From: DASZHJ01 sp035581425
Lineage (GTDB): Bacteria > Pseudomonadota > Alphaproteobacteria > ATCC43930 > CGMCC-115725
Assembly (NCBI GenBank): GCA_035581425.1
Contig: DATJVP010000094.1
Location: 1-42,130 of the forward strand
DNA length: 42,130 bases
Direction of reading: 5' to 3'
Each line of letters starts with the position of its first letter. Position 1 is the stretch's first letter. The translations under genes and the position numbers were made by a program. Positions 33,070 through 39,831 of the stretch are shown here, piece after piece. The notes under the pieces were generated by a model. It did not search any database, was not told the origin of the DNA, and worked only from the letters and a program-made list of their open reading frames with translations.

Positions 33070-33085
33070 GCGCCCGCAAGGGCGC
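33070..33085 (-). other. GC-rich hairpin between zinc-ribbon gene 1 and the ABC exporter
   Basis: GCGCCC and GGGCGC form a perfect 6-bp stem with a 4-base loop (GCAA on the plus strand, TTGC on the minus strand). It lies in the 106-base gap between the zinc-ribbon stop and the exporter start. No T tract follows, so it is at most an attenuator or mRNA-stabilising hairpin that could lower expression of the exporter relative to the small protein. Confidence 0.3.
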
Positions 33086-33136
33086 CCGGCCGGCGGCAGC
33101 TAATCGATACCTCGATGAGCGGTGTCGCGCTCTCGA

Positions 33137-33379
33137 TCAGGCGCGGAACCAGTTACCGCAGCTCCAGCACCTGAACGCGAGATAGACGTCGGAATCCATT
33201 CCGACGCAGTAGTTCGACGCACCGCAATAGGGACAGGATCTCCATCCGTCGTAACGGAATTGACCGCTGACCTGGCTGGGCTCTTCCTTGAGACCCGCCA
33301 CCTGCTTCTTCTTGTCGAGCTTGTCGACCTCGGCCTTGTCGACCTTCTTGCCTTGTTTGATGTCCTTGGGTGCAGGCAT
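33137..33379 (-). CDS. small zinc-ribbon protein, paralog 1 (80 aa)
   Basis: This is the first of three paralogous micro-proteins. It has a basic, helical N-terminus (MPAPKDIKQGKKVDKAEVDKLDKKK), a linker EEPSQVSGQF and a C-terminal zinc-ribbon-like knuckle pair: CPYCGA and CWSCGNWF. The four cysteines are spaced to bind one Zn. The protein ends in WFRA right after the knuckle. ATG 33379 has an excellent ribosome site (AGGAGG, four bases upstream), and a longer upstream frame is unlikely. The family is not recognised. It is the paralog nearest to, and on the same strand as, the ABC/GAF/S8 genes. A nucleic-acid or protein-binding role, or a processed and exported peptide, are both open. Confidence 0.85.
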   Translation of the reverse strand: MPAPKDIKQGKKVDKAEVDKLDKKKQVAGLKEEPSQVSGQFRYDGWRSCPYCGASNYCVGMDSDVYLAFRCWSCGNWFRA

Positions 33380-33423
33380 GGTACCTCCTGTAGATTTCGA
33401 TTCAGCAACCGCATCCGCCGCGG

Positions 33424-33449
33424 TGTGAAAGCGCCCATGCGATTTCACA
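33424..33449. promoter_or_regulatory. inverted repeat TGTGAAA-N12-TTTCACA upstream of zinc-ribbon gene 1
   Basis: Perfect 7-bp arms (33424-33430 and 33443-33449) carry the TGTGA/TCACA half-sites seen in the other Crp-type sites here, but the half-site centres are 20 bases apart instead of 10, exactly one extra helical turn. It starts 45 bases upstream of the gene 1 ATG and abuts an A-rich tract that may include a promoter. Confidence 0.4.
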
Positions 33450-33635
33450 AAAAAATATATAGAAGAACGATGCGGATGTCCCGACTCGAGAAGCCCCGGT
33501 GCAATCCGCAAAGAACGAGCAATTTCTCCTTTCGTTCCCTGATTTCATCCCGGCCAATCCGAATTTGGTGCGTCGGGTCTTGCGACGTTCTATGCGCCCC
33601 TCACAGGAGATATGCGAGCCCGGCCTCGGTTCCGG

Positions 33636-33651
33636 CGTGATCCGCTTCACA
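33636..33651. promoter_or_regulatory. Crp-type palindrome GTGA-N6-TCAC (site near zinc-ribbon genes 1/2)
   Basis: CGTGATCCGCTTCACA has the GTGA/TCAC half-sites with a six-base spacer. It differs at only one base (C instead of T in the spacer) from the site at 34102-34117, and both share the spacer start TCCG, so the two sites look duplicated with the genes. It lies about 257 bases upstream of gene 1. Confidence 0.45.
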
Positions 33652-33704
33652 GGCTGGGCGCGGAATAGGTGTCGTTCCGCGCCTGATGCGAACCGAAAGC
33701 GAAA

Positions 33705-33735
33705 CCGCCGCCTCCGGTTTGGCGCGGGGCGGCGG
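33705..33735 (-). terminator. probable terminator of zinc-ribbon gene 2
   Basis: Read on the minus strand, CCGCCGCC (33735-33728) pairs with GGCGGCGG (33712-33705) in an 8-bp GC-only stem with a 15-base loop, followed by TTTCGCTTTC. The stem begins 16 bases after the gene 2 stop. The tail is T-rich but interrupted, so efficiency is uncertain. Confidence 0.45.
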
Positions 33736-33751
33736 CTCGATCTCCGGGATC

Positions 33752-33988
33752 TCAGGCGAGGAACACGTAGCCGCAGTTCCAGCACTGTCGGGGCACGTAA
33801 TAGTTGGTATTGAGGCCGCGCGCGAAGCAGGCTGCACCACAGCTCGGACAGCGGACCCAGGCATCGTATTGGCCGCTGACCTCGGAGGGCTCTTCTTTCT
33901 GCGTGGGAGCGATCCGCTTCTTGTCGAGCTTGTCCGCGGTTGCCTTGTCTAGTCCGATACCCTCTCGCATTTGCTTTGGCGCCGTCAT
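33752..33988 (-). CDS. small zinc-ribbon protein, paralog 2 (78 aa)
   Basis: This has the same layout as its neighbours. The N-terminus is MTAPKQMREGIGLDKATADKLDKKR, the linker is EEPSEVSGQYDAWVR, and the knuckles are CPSCGAACF and CWNCGYVFLA, the protein ending directly after the second knuckle. Relative to paralogs 1 and 3, the shared core is VSGQ(Y/F)xxW, CPxCxA, a GL/GM-containing middle with Tyr-rich strand, CWxCG and a final F-x-A. One extra Cys (AACF) lies next to the first knuckle. AAGGAGG (33999-33993) is a strong ribosome site. It is a monocistronic-looking gene with its own upstream Crp-type site and a downstream hairpin. Confidence 0.85.
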   Translation of the reverse strand: MTAPKQMREGIGLDKATADKLDKKRIAPTQKEEPSEVSGQYDAWVRCPSCGAACFARGLNTNYYVPRQCWNCGYVFLA

Positions 33989-34101
33989 GTAACCTCCTTG
34001 ATGGGCTGATTGGGATCGGAGCGCGCTAGGGTGGCGCAGCGACCGCCCGCCACCTCTATGCGCTGGCCCCGAAGGATGCGCCAGCGTTCATGTCGCTTTT
34101 T

Positions 34102-34117
34102 CGTGATCCGTTTCACA
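34102..34117. promoter_or_regulatory. Crp-type palindrome GTGA-N6-TCAC upstream of zinc-ribbon gene 2
   Basis: CGTGATCCGTTTCACA has GTGA and TCAC half-sites six bases apart. It lies in the 146-base gap between genes 2 and 3, about 113 bases upstream of the gene 2 ATG and 17 bases after the gene 3 stop. A run of T/A (34096-34101) flanks it. Confidence 0.5.
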
Positions 34118-34134
34118 CCCCGGACGGGCGCGGC

Positions 34135-34371
34135 TCAAGCGAGGAACGTCTCGCCGCAGGCCCAGCAACGCACCGCGATATAGTAGCGGTGATCGAGACC
34201 CCCGACGAAGCCCCGGGCGTTGCAATAGGGGCAGCGTATCCAGGCGTCATATTGACCGCTCACCTCCGAGGTTTCCGCCTTGGCGGTGACGGGGAGGCGG
34301 TTCTTCTCCAGGAGATCCGTGGTGCGCTTCTGGAGCTTGAGGCCGGCTCTCGGCTGCTTGGGGTCGGTCAT
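34135..34371 (-). CDS. small zinc-ribbon protein, paralog 3 (78 aa)
   Basis: This is the third paralog and the one closest to the divergent operon. The N-terminus is MTDPKQPRAGLKLQKRTTDLLEKNR, then SEVSGQYDAWIR, CPYCNARGF, GLDHRYYIAVR and CWACGETFLA. The first knuckle reads CPYCNA rather than CPxCGA. The Y-D-A-W and final F-L-A are identical to paralog 2, so these two are the closest pair. GGAGG at 34381-34377 is the ribosome site. The gene shares a 180-base divergent intergenic region, with a near-perfect Crp-type palindrome at its centre, with the His-rich CobW-like gene, which suggests joint regulation of the micro-proteins and a zinc-related partner. Confidence 0.85.
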   Translation of the reverse strand: MTDPKQPRAGLKLQKRTTDLLEKNRLPVTAKAETSEVSGQYDAWIRCPYCNARGFVGGLDHRYYIAVRCWACGETFLA

Positions 34372-34452
34372 GCATCCTCCGGATGCCCGGGCGCGGCGAG
34401 GCACGCCTGCGATATAGTATTGCATCTGCGCCGCCATCCCGCGCGCCGAAAA

Positions 34453-34468
34453 TGTGAAGTGATTCACA
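34453..34468. promoter_or_regulatory. Crp-type palindrome TGTGAA-N4-TTCACA in the divergent promoter region
   Basis: TGTGAAGTGATTCACA has perfect 6-bp arms and the canonical Crp spacing. It sits midway between two divergent genes: 81 bases from the zinc-ribbon 3 ATG and 83 bases from the CobW-like ATG, so one bound dimer could control both transcripts. It is the best match to the Crp consensus among the palindromes in this locus. Confidence 0.6.
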
Positions 34469-34551
34469 GGGGAACCGCCGCCGGGCCGCCACATCAGATG
34501 CGCTGATGCGGCGGATCGGTCGATCGGCTACAAAGAGCGAGGGAGGAATGC

Positions 34552-35667
34552 ATGGCGCTGGGCCTTATCTATTTTATCGGAGATACGCTGCGACAGCGCT
34601 GCCGGGCGGAGCTCGCGCGCTCTCCGGGCGCGCGCGTCATCGATTGGCCGCAGGCGAGCGCGGGAGCCTTGTCGCGGGTGTCGGACGAAGGGCCCGACCT
34701 GCTGCTCGATGCAACCGGCAGGCCCGCCGGTCCTGCCCTTGCGGAGGCGCCGGCGGAAAAAATGCCACCGGGCCTTGGCGAGCTGCGCTCGGCAGGAAGG
34801 ACGCGGTCGATCGCCGCCATCGAGCCCGCCGCGCTCTACGCGGCGCTCGCAGAGGAGGATCAAGCCTCGCCGCATGCCTGCGATCATGAGCACCACCACG
34901 ATCATCACCATCACCATCACCATCACGACGGCGAGGCCTACGGCCACGATCACGCCCACGATCATGGGCAGGCGCATGCGATGGCCCGCGCCAATCTCAT
35001 CGCCTCGATCGAATATGCGGACCGCCTCGCGGTGGACGCGCGCGGGCTCTCCGCGGCGGAGCAGTTGCGGCTGCGCCGGATGCTGCGGTCCCTTAATGGC
35101 GGGGCGGAAATCCGGCTCTACGACGAACCGCTCGCGCTCGTGGGCGAGCTCGCCGCTCTTCCGCGGGAGAGCGATGGCGTCCCGAGCTGGCAGATGCTGC
35201 AGGCGGGAGCGCAGCCGAGGGAGTTCGCGGAACTCGGCCTCGAGACCGTCGTGCGCCGGCTTCGGACGCCCTTCAGCGGCGCTCGGTTTGCCGCCTTTAT
35301 GCGGCAGGACTTCGCGGGCGTGTTGCGAGCCGTCGGCCAATTCTGGCTTGCAGCGCGGCCCGATCTCGTCTGCCTGTGGTCCCGCTGCGGAACGCTGAAC
35401 GTCGCCTATCCCGTCGGCCTCTGGTGGGCGAGCGTGCCGCGCGAGCGCTGGCCGCAGGGTGCGGCGGCCGTCATCGAGCGACGCTGGCAGGAGCCTTTCG
35501 GCGACCGGCAGCAGGAGTTCGTCCTGATCGGACACGGCCTCGATCAAGGCGCGATCCCGCGCGCGCTCGACGGCTGCGCGCTCGACGAGGCGGAGCTGGC
35601 GCTCGGACCGCAGGGCTGGGCGCGTCTGCCGGACCCTTTCCCCGCCTGGGCACCGGCGCAGCACTGA
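34552..35667 (+). CDS. His-rich CobW/COG0523-like protein lacking GTPase motifs (371 aa)
   Basis: The C-terminal part (about 225-365) is a clear CobW C-terminal domain as in zinc chaperones of the ZigA/YciC type: VVRRLRTPFSGARFAAFM, GQFWLAARPDLVCLWS, GLWWASVPRERWP and FGDRQQEFVLIGHGLD. The middle (LIASIEYADRLAVDARG, 149-165) aligns with the EQIEFAD-NKTD region, but the NKxD guanine motif is replaced by VDAR. The N-terminus has no Walker A (GxxxxGKT) and no CxCC metal motif. A His-rich loop (about 108-142, with nine consecutive His) remains and should bind Zn or similar metals. So this looks like a GTPase-dead metal-binding relative. It heads a four-gene operon; the ribosome site GGGAGG precedes ATG 34552. 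Confidence 0.82.
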   Translation: MALGLIYFIGDTLRQRCRAELARSPGARVIDWPQASAGALSRVSDEGPDLLLDATGRPAGPALAEAPAEKMPPGLGELRSAGRTRSIAAIEPAALYAALAEEDQASPHACDHEHHHDHHHHHHHHDGEAYGHDHAHDHGQAHAMARANLIASIEYADRLAVDARGLSAAEQLRLRRMLRSLNGGAEIRLYDEPLALVGELAALPRESDGVPSWQMLQAGAQPREFAELGLETVVRRLRTPFSGARFAAFMRQDFAGVLRAVGQFWLAARPDLVCLWSRCGTLNVAYPVGLWWASVPRERWPQGAAAVIERRWQEPFGDRQQEFVLIGHGLDQGAIPRALDGCALDEAELALGPQGWARLPDPFPAWAPAQH

Positions 35668-35671
35668 GGGG

Positions 35672-37450
35672 ATGCCGATGGACACGAGCGGCGCGGCCGG
35701 GACGACTCCGGTGGAGACCTGGCTCCAGCGCGTGCACGAGGTCCGCAGGCGAGAGGCCGACTATCTCAAGATGTACGATCTGGCGCAGCGTGGGCTCGCC
35801 GAGCATCCCGAGTCTATGGAGCTGCAATATCAGGCCCTGCTCGCGCTCGCGCGCGCCGGCGCCACCAACCGTGCGCAGGCGCGCCTGGCCGACCTCGTCG
35901 CCAAGGGCAGGATCACTGCGCTCGCTGGCGGCAGCCTCAGCAACGAATTCGCGGCGCTCTCCGCGCGCCTTTTCAAGGACCGAGCCGTCGAGGCCGCGGC
36001 GGCGGAGCAGCGCGCCTTGCTCGCGCAATCCGCCGCCGCCTACGAGACCGTTTTTCAGAACGGCAATCCCAGCTATTACCCCGCGATCAATGCCGCGAGC
36101 ATGTGGTTCCTCGCGGGAGACGCCGCGCGATCGAAGGCGATGGCTGCGGAAGCGCTCCGGCTCGCGCGCGCCGAGACGGAGAATTACTGGAGCCTCGCCA
36201 CCGAGGGCGAGGCACTGGTGCTGCTCGACGACACCATGGGCGCGGTCGCGACGCTCCGCCGTGCCGCCAGCCTCCCGGCTGCGGGACAGGACGAGATCGC
36301 CGCGACGCGCAAGCAGATGCGCTGGCTCAGCAACGCCAAGGGGCTGGGGCGCGAGCTCATCGACGCGCTCGGCGAGCCGGTGGTGGCCTGCTTCCTACCC
36401 GATCGAGCCGCGGCGGCGCCCCGGTTCGACGGCAGTGACGCCGCGCGTATAAGTCTCGAGCGCGAGCTCGATCGGGTGCTCCCGAGAGCCGAGGGCGCTG
36501 CCGTTTACGTGACCCTCCTCGATCCCCTGGATATCTGCCTTGCAGAGGCGCTCATTGCGCGGAAGGCGCGGCTCAACCTGGTGCAGCCGGCGAGCGAGGA
36601 GGCCTGCCTCGAGTGGGTCAGCGCCAAGGGAGCCAAGTGGGCGGATGCCTACCGGCGCTGCCTCGACGGCAAGAACTCCGTCAGCGTCGTGACCGAGGCG
36701 GGCGCGGCGGACGAGCTCACCTCTCTCACGCTCTGCCTCGAGCAGAAAATGGGGCTCACCTTGCTGCGTGCGGAGGCGCTCGACGCGCCGGCGCAGCGTA
36801 TCGCGATCGATGCGCGCGGGGACGCGATCGCGTTCACGCCGGCCCCGCTGGTCGCGCGCAAGCGCAGCCGCGCGGATATGGCGCCACCGGACCCGCCGCC
36901 GCCGATCCGTGTAAAGCGCGCCTTGGTCTTCGGAGACGTCAAGGGCTTCAGCACGCTGGCCGAGCGCGACATGCAGGGCTTCCTCGATCACGTCATCGGC
37001 GGCTTCGGCGACGCGCTCGAGCCCTTCGGCGCCGCAGTCGAGTATGCGGAAACCGCGGGCGACGGCATATATCTCGTGGTCTCCGGTGTCGGGACGGCAG
37101 CGCGCTGCTGCCTCGCACTCCAGGAGACAATGCGGCCGGAGCGCCTGAAGAGGGTCGGGCTCCCGAGCGTCCAGGGGCTCCGCATCGGCGCGCATGTGGG
37201 GCCGGTGAGCCGCGGCTACGATCGCGTGACCAAGCGCGAGAAGTTCTTCGGCACCGAGATCATCCGGACGGCGCGGATCGAGCCCGTGACGGAGGTGGGC
37301 GCGATCTACGTGACGGAGCAGTTCGCGGCGACGCTCTACTGCGAGGCCGGCGGCGAATTCCGCTGCGAGTATGTGGGGATTCAGCCCATGGCCAAAGGGT
37401 ACGGCGCCTGCCGTATGTACTCGCTGCGCCGGTCTCGACCGGGCGAGTGA
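35672..37450 (+). CDS. TPR/TRAFs-binding-like protein with C-terminal class III nucleotide cyclase (592 aa)
   Basis: Residues 20-225 are TPR-like helices resembling the TRAFs-binding region of MAP3K/ASK-type and bacterial relatives (for example NPSYYPAINAASMWFLAGD, 132-150, and ATRKQMRWLS). Residues about 235-345 look like a SLOG/Rossmann-type segment. A Pro-rich linker (about 405-421) leads to a class III cyclase domain (about 425-590): metal Asp422 in VFGDVKGFS, metal Asp464 in AETAGDGIYLVVSG, and FFGTEIIRTARIEP. Glu460 sits where guanylate cyclases have their guanine-selecting Glu. The transition-state Asn position is Ile531, while Arg535 is kept, so activity and product need testing. No membrane segment. 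It starts 4 bases after the CobW-like stop and overlaps the next gene. Confidence 0.88.
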   Translation: MPMDTSGAAGTTPVETWLQRVHEVRRREADYLKMYDLAQRGLAEHPESMELQYQALLALARAGATNRAQARLADLVAKGRITALAGGSLSNEFAALSARLFKDRAVEAAAAEQRALLAQSAAAYETVFQNGNPSYYPAINAASMWFLAGDAARSKAMAAEALRLARAETENYWSLATEGEALVLLDDTMGAVATLRRAASLPAAGQDEIAATRKQMRWLSNAKGLGRELIDALGEPVVACFLPDRAAAAPRFDGSDAARISLERELDRVLPRAEGAAVYVTLLDPLDICLAEALIARKARLNLVQPASEEACLEWVSAKGAKWADAYRRCLDGKNSVSVVTEAGAADELTSLTLCLEQKMGLTLLRAEALDAPAQRIAIDARGDAIAFTPAPLVARKRSRADMAPPDPPPPIRVKRALVFGDVKGFSTLAERDMQGFLDHVIGGFGDALEPFGAAVEYAETAGDGIYLVVSGVGTAARCCLALQETMRPERLKRVGLPSVQGLRIGAHVGPVSRGYDRVTKREKFFGTEIIRTARIEPVTEVGAIYVTEQFAATLYCEAGGEFRCEYVGIQPMAKGYGACRMYSLRRSRPGE

Positions 37451-39831
37451 TGCCCGCCGCCGCGCGCGCACCCAGTATCGACCGCGGCTTCATGGCGGCG
37501 GTGATGCGTGGCTCCCGCGTCTTCAAGGGCGCGGCGCTCGAGCGGGTGGACGCGCTCGCGCAGGCCTCGCGGCTCCGCGCCTATGCCGCGGGCGAAGTCA
37601 TCGCGACCACGGAGCGCGCTCAGCGCATCGTCTGCGTCATCGAGCACGGCGTCGCCGAGATCTTCGCCACCTCCGAGGAAGGCGAGCAGAGTCTCTCGGT
37701 GGCACTCCTGGGTCGCGGCGACAGCTTCGGCGAGGCGGTGGCGATGGCGGGCGCGCGCGAGGGCGCGTTGGCATCGCTCCGCGCCGTCTCCGTCACCAAC
37801 TCCGCGATCATCGAGATCCCCGCGACCGAGTTCCGCGCCTTCGTCGCCGCGGAGCCGCCGGTGGCGCAAGCCGTCGGTGCCAAGCTTGCGGACGAGATGG
37901 GCGAGCTGCTCTCGCTCATCGACGGGCTCGCCTTCGCGGGGCTCGTGGAGATCCGCCTCGCGCGCTATCTCCTCCGCCGCGCGGAGCATCTGGGCGTGCG
38001 CGAGGGCGCACAAATTCAAGTCCCCGAGCGCCTCACCCACGGCAAGCTCGCGCTCGCCCTCGGCGTCGACCGGCGGAGCGTGCTCGAGGCGCTCAATCTC
38101 TGGCAGGACGGCGGCATCATCGCCGTCGACAAGCAGCAACGCCTCACCATCCTGCAGCTCGACCGGCTCCGCATCTTCGCAAAGATGCGGCGCGGCAGCC
38201 GCGGAGGCTGGAATGCGGCAGCCTGGCTCGATCAGATCGACCTCGCGCTCGCGCGCGGCTGCAACCTCGAGGCCTGGGAGCTCGCGATCGAGGCCTTGCG
38301 CCGGCCCTCGCTTGCACGCGATCCCCAGATCCGCCATCGCGCGGTGCTTGCGAGCGCCCGCTCCGGCGCGGTGCACGAGGCTTGGCGCATGCTCGGCGAA
38401 TTCGACCTCGCCGAGCATGCAGCCGACGAGGATGCGGCCGCCCTCGAGGCGCGTCTGCGCAAGGACCTCTGGGCGCAGGAGCGCGAGCGCGGCGCGAAGC
38501 GCGACTTGGCGCTGCGCTCGGCGGAATGCTACGCGGCGGTCCACGCGAAGTTTGGCGGGTACTACGCCGCGATCAACGCCGCCACCATGTTCATCGCCGC
38601 GGGAGACCGGGGCCGCGCGCGCGAGGTCGCGACCGCCGTGCTGAGCCTCCTCGGCGAGCATCCCGGCTCCTACTACGAGATTGCGAGCGCCGCCGAGGCG
38701 CAACTCATCCTCGGCAAGGCCGAGCGTGCGGCGCAGTTACTGGAGCTCGCGCGGCAATCCGGCGATGCCGACCGCGGCAAGATCGCGAGCACGCGGCGCC
38801 AGATGCGCCTGCTCTGCCGCCTGCTGGAGGTGCCCGAACGGCGCATCCTCGATGCGCTGCGCCAGCCGCCGGTCGCGCATTTCATCGCGGATGGCGGGTT
38901 CTCCGAGCCTTTCGACGAGGTACGCTTCGCGACAGGACTGCGTGCGCTCGCTGCGCGTGCGGAGCCCGCTTGGATCTTCGGCGGCCTTGCCAATCCCGCG
39001 GAGATCGTCGCGGCGGAGACGCTCATCGAGGCCGGTGCCGAGTTCAATGCGGTGCTCGCGGATCGCGCGATCGCGCAATCCGGGCGCGTCAAGCTTCCGA
39101 CGCAGGCGGAATGGGCGCGCCGCAGCGCCGCCTGTCTCGACCGCGCGGCCCGGATCGCGGCCTTTGGGCAAGAGTCCGCCGCGGGCGCCGGCGACGATCG
39201 CCAGCTGACCTCGCGCTTCGCGATGGGGCAGGCGATCCAGCGTGCGCGCGAGCTCGAAAGCGAGAGCATTCAGCTCTGCCTCGCCTGGAGCGGTGAGGGC
39301 GGCTCGCCCGCGGGCGCGGCGATGCGCTGCTGGCGCGCGGCGGGACAGCGGATCGTTGCGGGAGCGGAGACGGTGGATCCCGTGCGCCTGGCGGAGCAGC
39401 GCGGCGCAGCGGGGCCGATCCCGCCGGCCTTCGTCTGCCTCGATGGCAGCAGCGAGACCCCACGCAAGGCCCCGGCCAGCGCGCTTGGGGAGCCCGTGCG
39501 GACCGATGGGGGGAGTCGGATCTGGCTCTTCGCGACGGCTTCCGAGGCGGCCACCTTCGCGCTCGCCCTCGCGTGCGCGCCCGATGCCTCCGTCACCTGC
39601 GATCTCGCGCCGGTCTCGGAGCCGCGTGCGGCGCGCCTCGCGCTCGAGCAGGGGACGCTCGTGCCGAGGCGGCCCGCGGTCTCGCGCCGAGGCGTTTACG
39701 CGACCGAGCCCTTCCACTGCGAGCTTCTGCTCGCGGGCTATGCGGGCGAGACGGAATTCGCGGGCAAGGTCGCCGCCGTCGACGGTGGCGCGCGCATCCC
39801 GGTCTTCGCGCTCCAGCCGGAGAGCCTTTGA
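37450..39831 (+). CDS. Crp-like cNMP-binding/HTH protein fused to TPR core and decayed cyclase domain (793 aa)
   Basis: Residues 20-135 form a cyclic-nucleotide-binding beta-roll (GEVIATTERAQRIVCVIEHGVAEIF; GRGDSFGEAVAMAGA with the conserved FGE at 93-95). The phosphate-binding Arg of CRP is not evident. A Crp-type winged helix follows (LTHGKLALALGVDRRSVLEALNLWQDGGII, 195-224); CRP Arg180 is kept, but Glu181 and Arg185 positions are Arg and Glu. From about 255 on, the protein is paralogous to the preceding gene: GGYYAAINAATMFIAAGD, STRRQMRLL, SLOG-like segment, then a cyclase-like tail in which FVCLDGSSE replaces FGDVKGFS and SGGSRIWLFATAS-like sequence replaces the AGDGIYLVVSG metal loop, with Ser for Asp. 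The tail should be catalytically dead. ATG 37450 overlaps the previous TGA. Confidence 0.87.
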   Translation: MPAAARAPSIDRGFMAAVMRGSRVFKGAALERVDALAQASRLRAYAAGEVIATTERAQRIVCVIEHGVAEIFATSEEGEQSLSVALLGRGDSFGEAVAMAGAREGALASLRAVSVTNSAIIEIPATEFRAFVAAEPPVAQAVGAKLADEMGELLSLIDGLAFAGLVEIRLARYLLRRAEHLGVREGAQIQVPERLTHGKLALALGVDRRSVLEALNLWQDGGIIAVDKQQRLTILQLDRLRIFAKMRRGSRGGWNAAAWLDQIDLALARGCNLEAWELAIEALRRPSLARDPQIRHRAVLASARSGAVHEAWRMLGEFDLAEHAADEDAAALEARLRKDLWAQERERGAKRDLALRSAECYAAVHAKFGGYYAAINAATMFIAAGDRGRAREVATAVLSLLGEHPGSYYEIASAAEAQLILGKAERAAQLLELARQSGDADRGKIASTRRQMRLLCRLLEVPERRILDALRQPPVAHFIADGGFSEPFDEVRFATGLRALAARAEPAWIFGGLANPAEIVAAETLIEAGAEFNAVLADRAIAQSGRVKLPTQAEWARRSAACLDRAARIAAFGQESAAGAGDDRQLTSRFAMGQAIQRARELESESIQLCLAWSGEGGSPAGAAMRCWRAAGQRIVAGAETVDPVRLAEQRGAAGPIPPAFVCLDGSSETPRKAPASALGEPVRTDGGSRIWLFATASEAATFALALACAPDASVTCDLAPVSEPRAARLALEQGTLVPRRPAVSRRGVYATEPFHCELLLAGYAGETEFAGKVAAVDGGARIPVFALQPESL

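Larger units (their letters stand above)
33380..33751. other. 372-base gap between zinc-ribbon genes 1 and 2
   Basis: No gene is supported here. The gap holds the ribosome site of gene 1, an AT-rich patch (33449-33462), a long-spaced inverted repeat (33424-33449), a Crp-type palindrome (33636-33651) and a probable terminator for gene 2 (33705-33735). Open frames across it look like chance frames without family resemblance. Such a long non-coding stretch is unusual in this otherwise compact window and suggests that each zinc-ribbon gene has its own control region. Confidence 0.6.

Noticed and set aside
33380..34134. CRISPR-like or mobile repeat in the spaced gaps between zinc-ribbon genes
   Set aside because: Only short palindromes recur; there are no regular direct repeats with spacers, no target-site duplications and no transposase.
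34885..34930. Run of His codons resembling an engineered tag
   Set aside because: It lies in mid-protein within a broader His/Asp loop, as in natural COG0523 zinc chaperones, with mixed CAT/CAC codons; no vector sequence is present.
36395..38703. Minus-strand open frames opposite the cyclase and Crp-fusion genes
   Set aside because: There are no family signatures; the plus strand carries coherent paralogous domains throughout.
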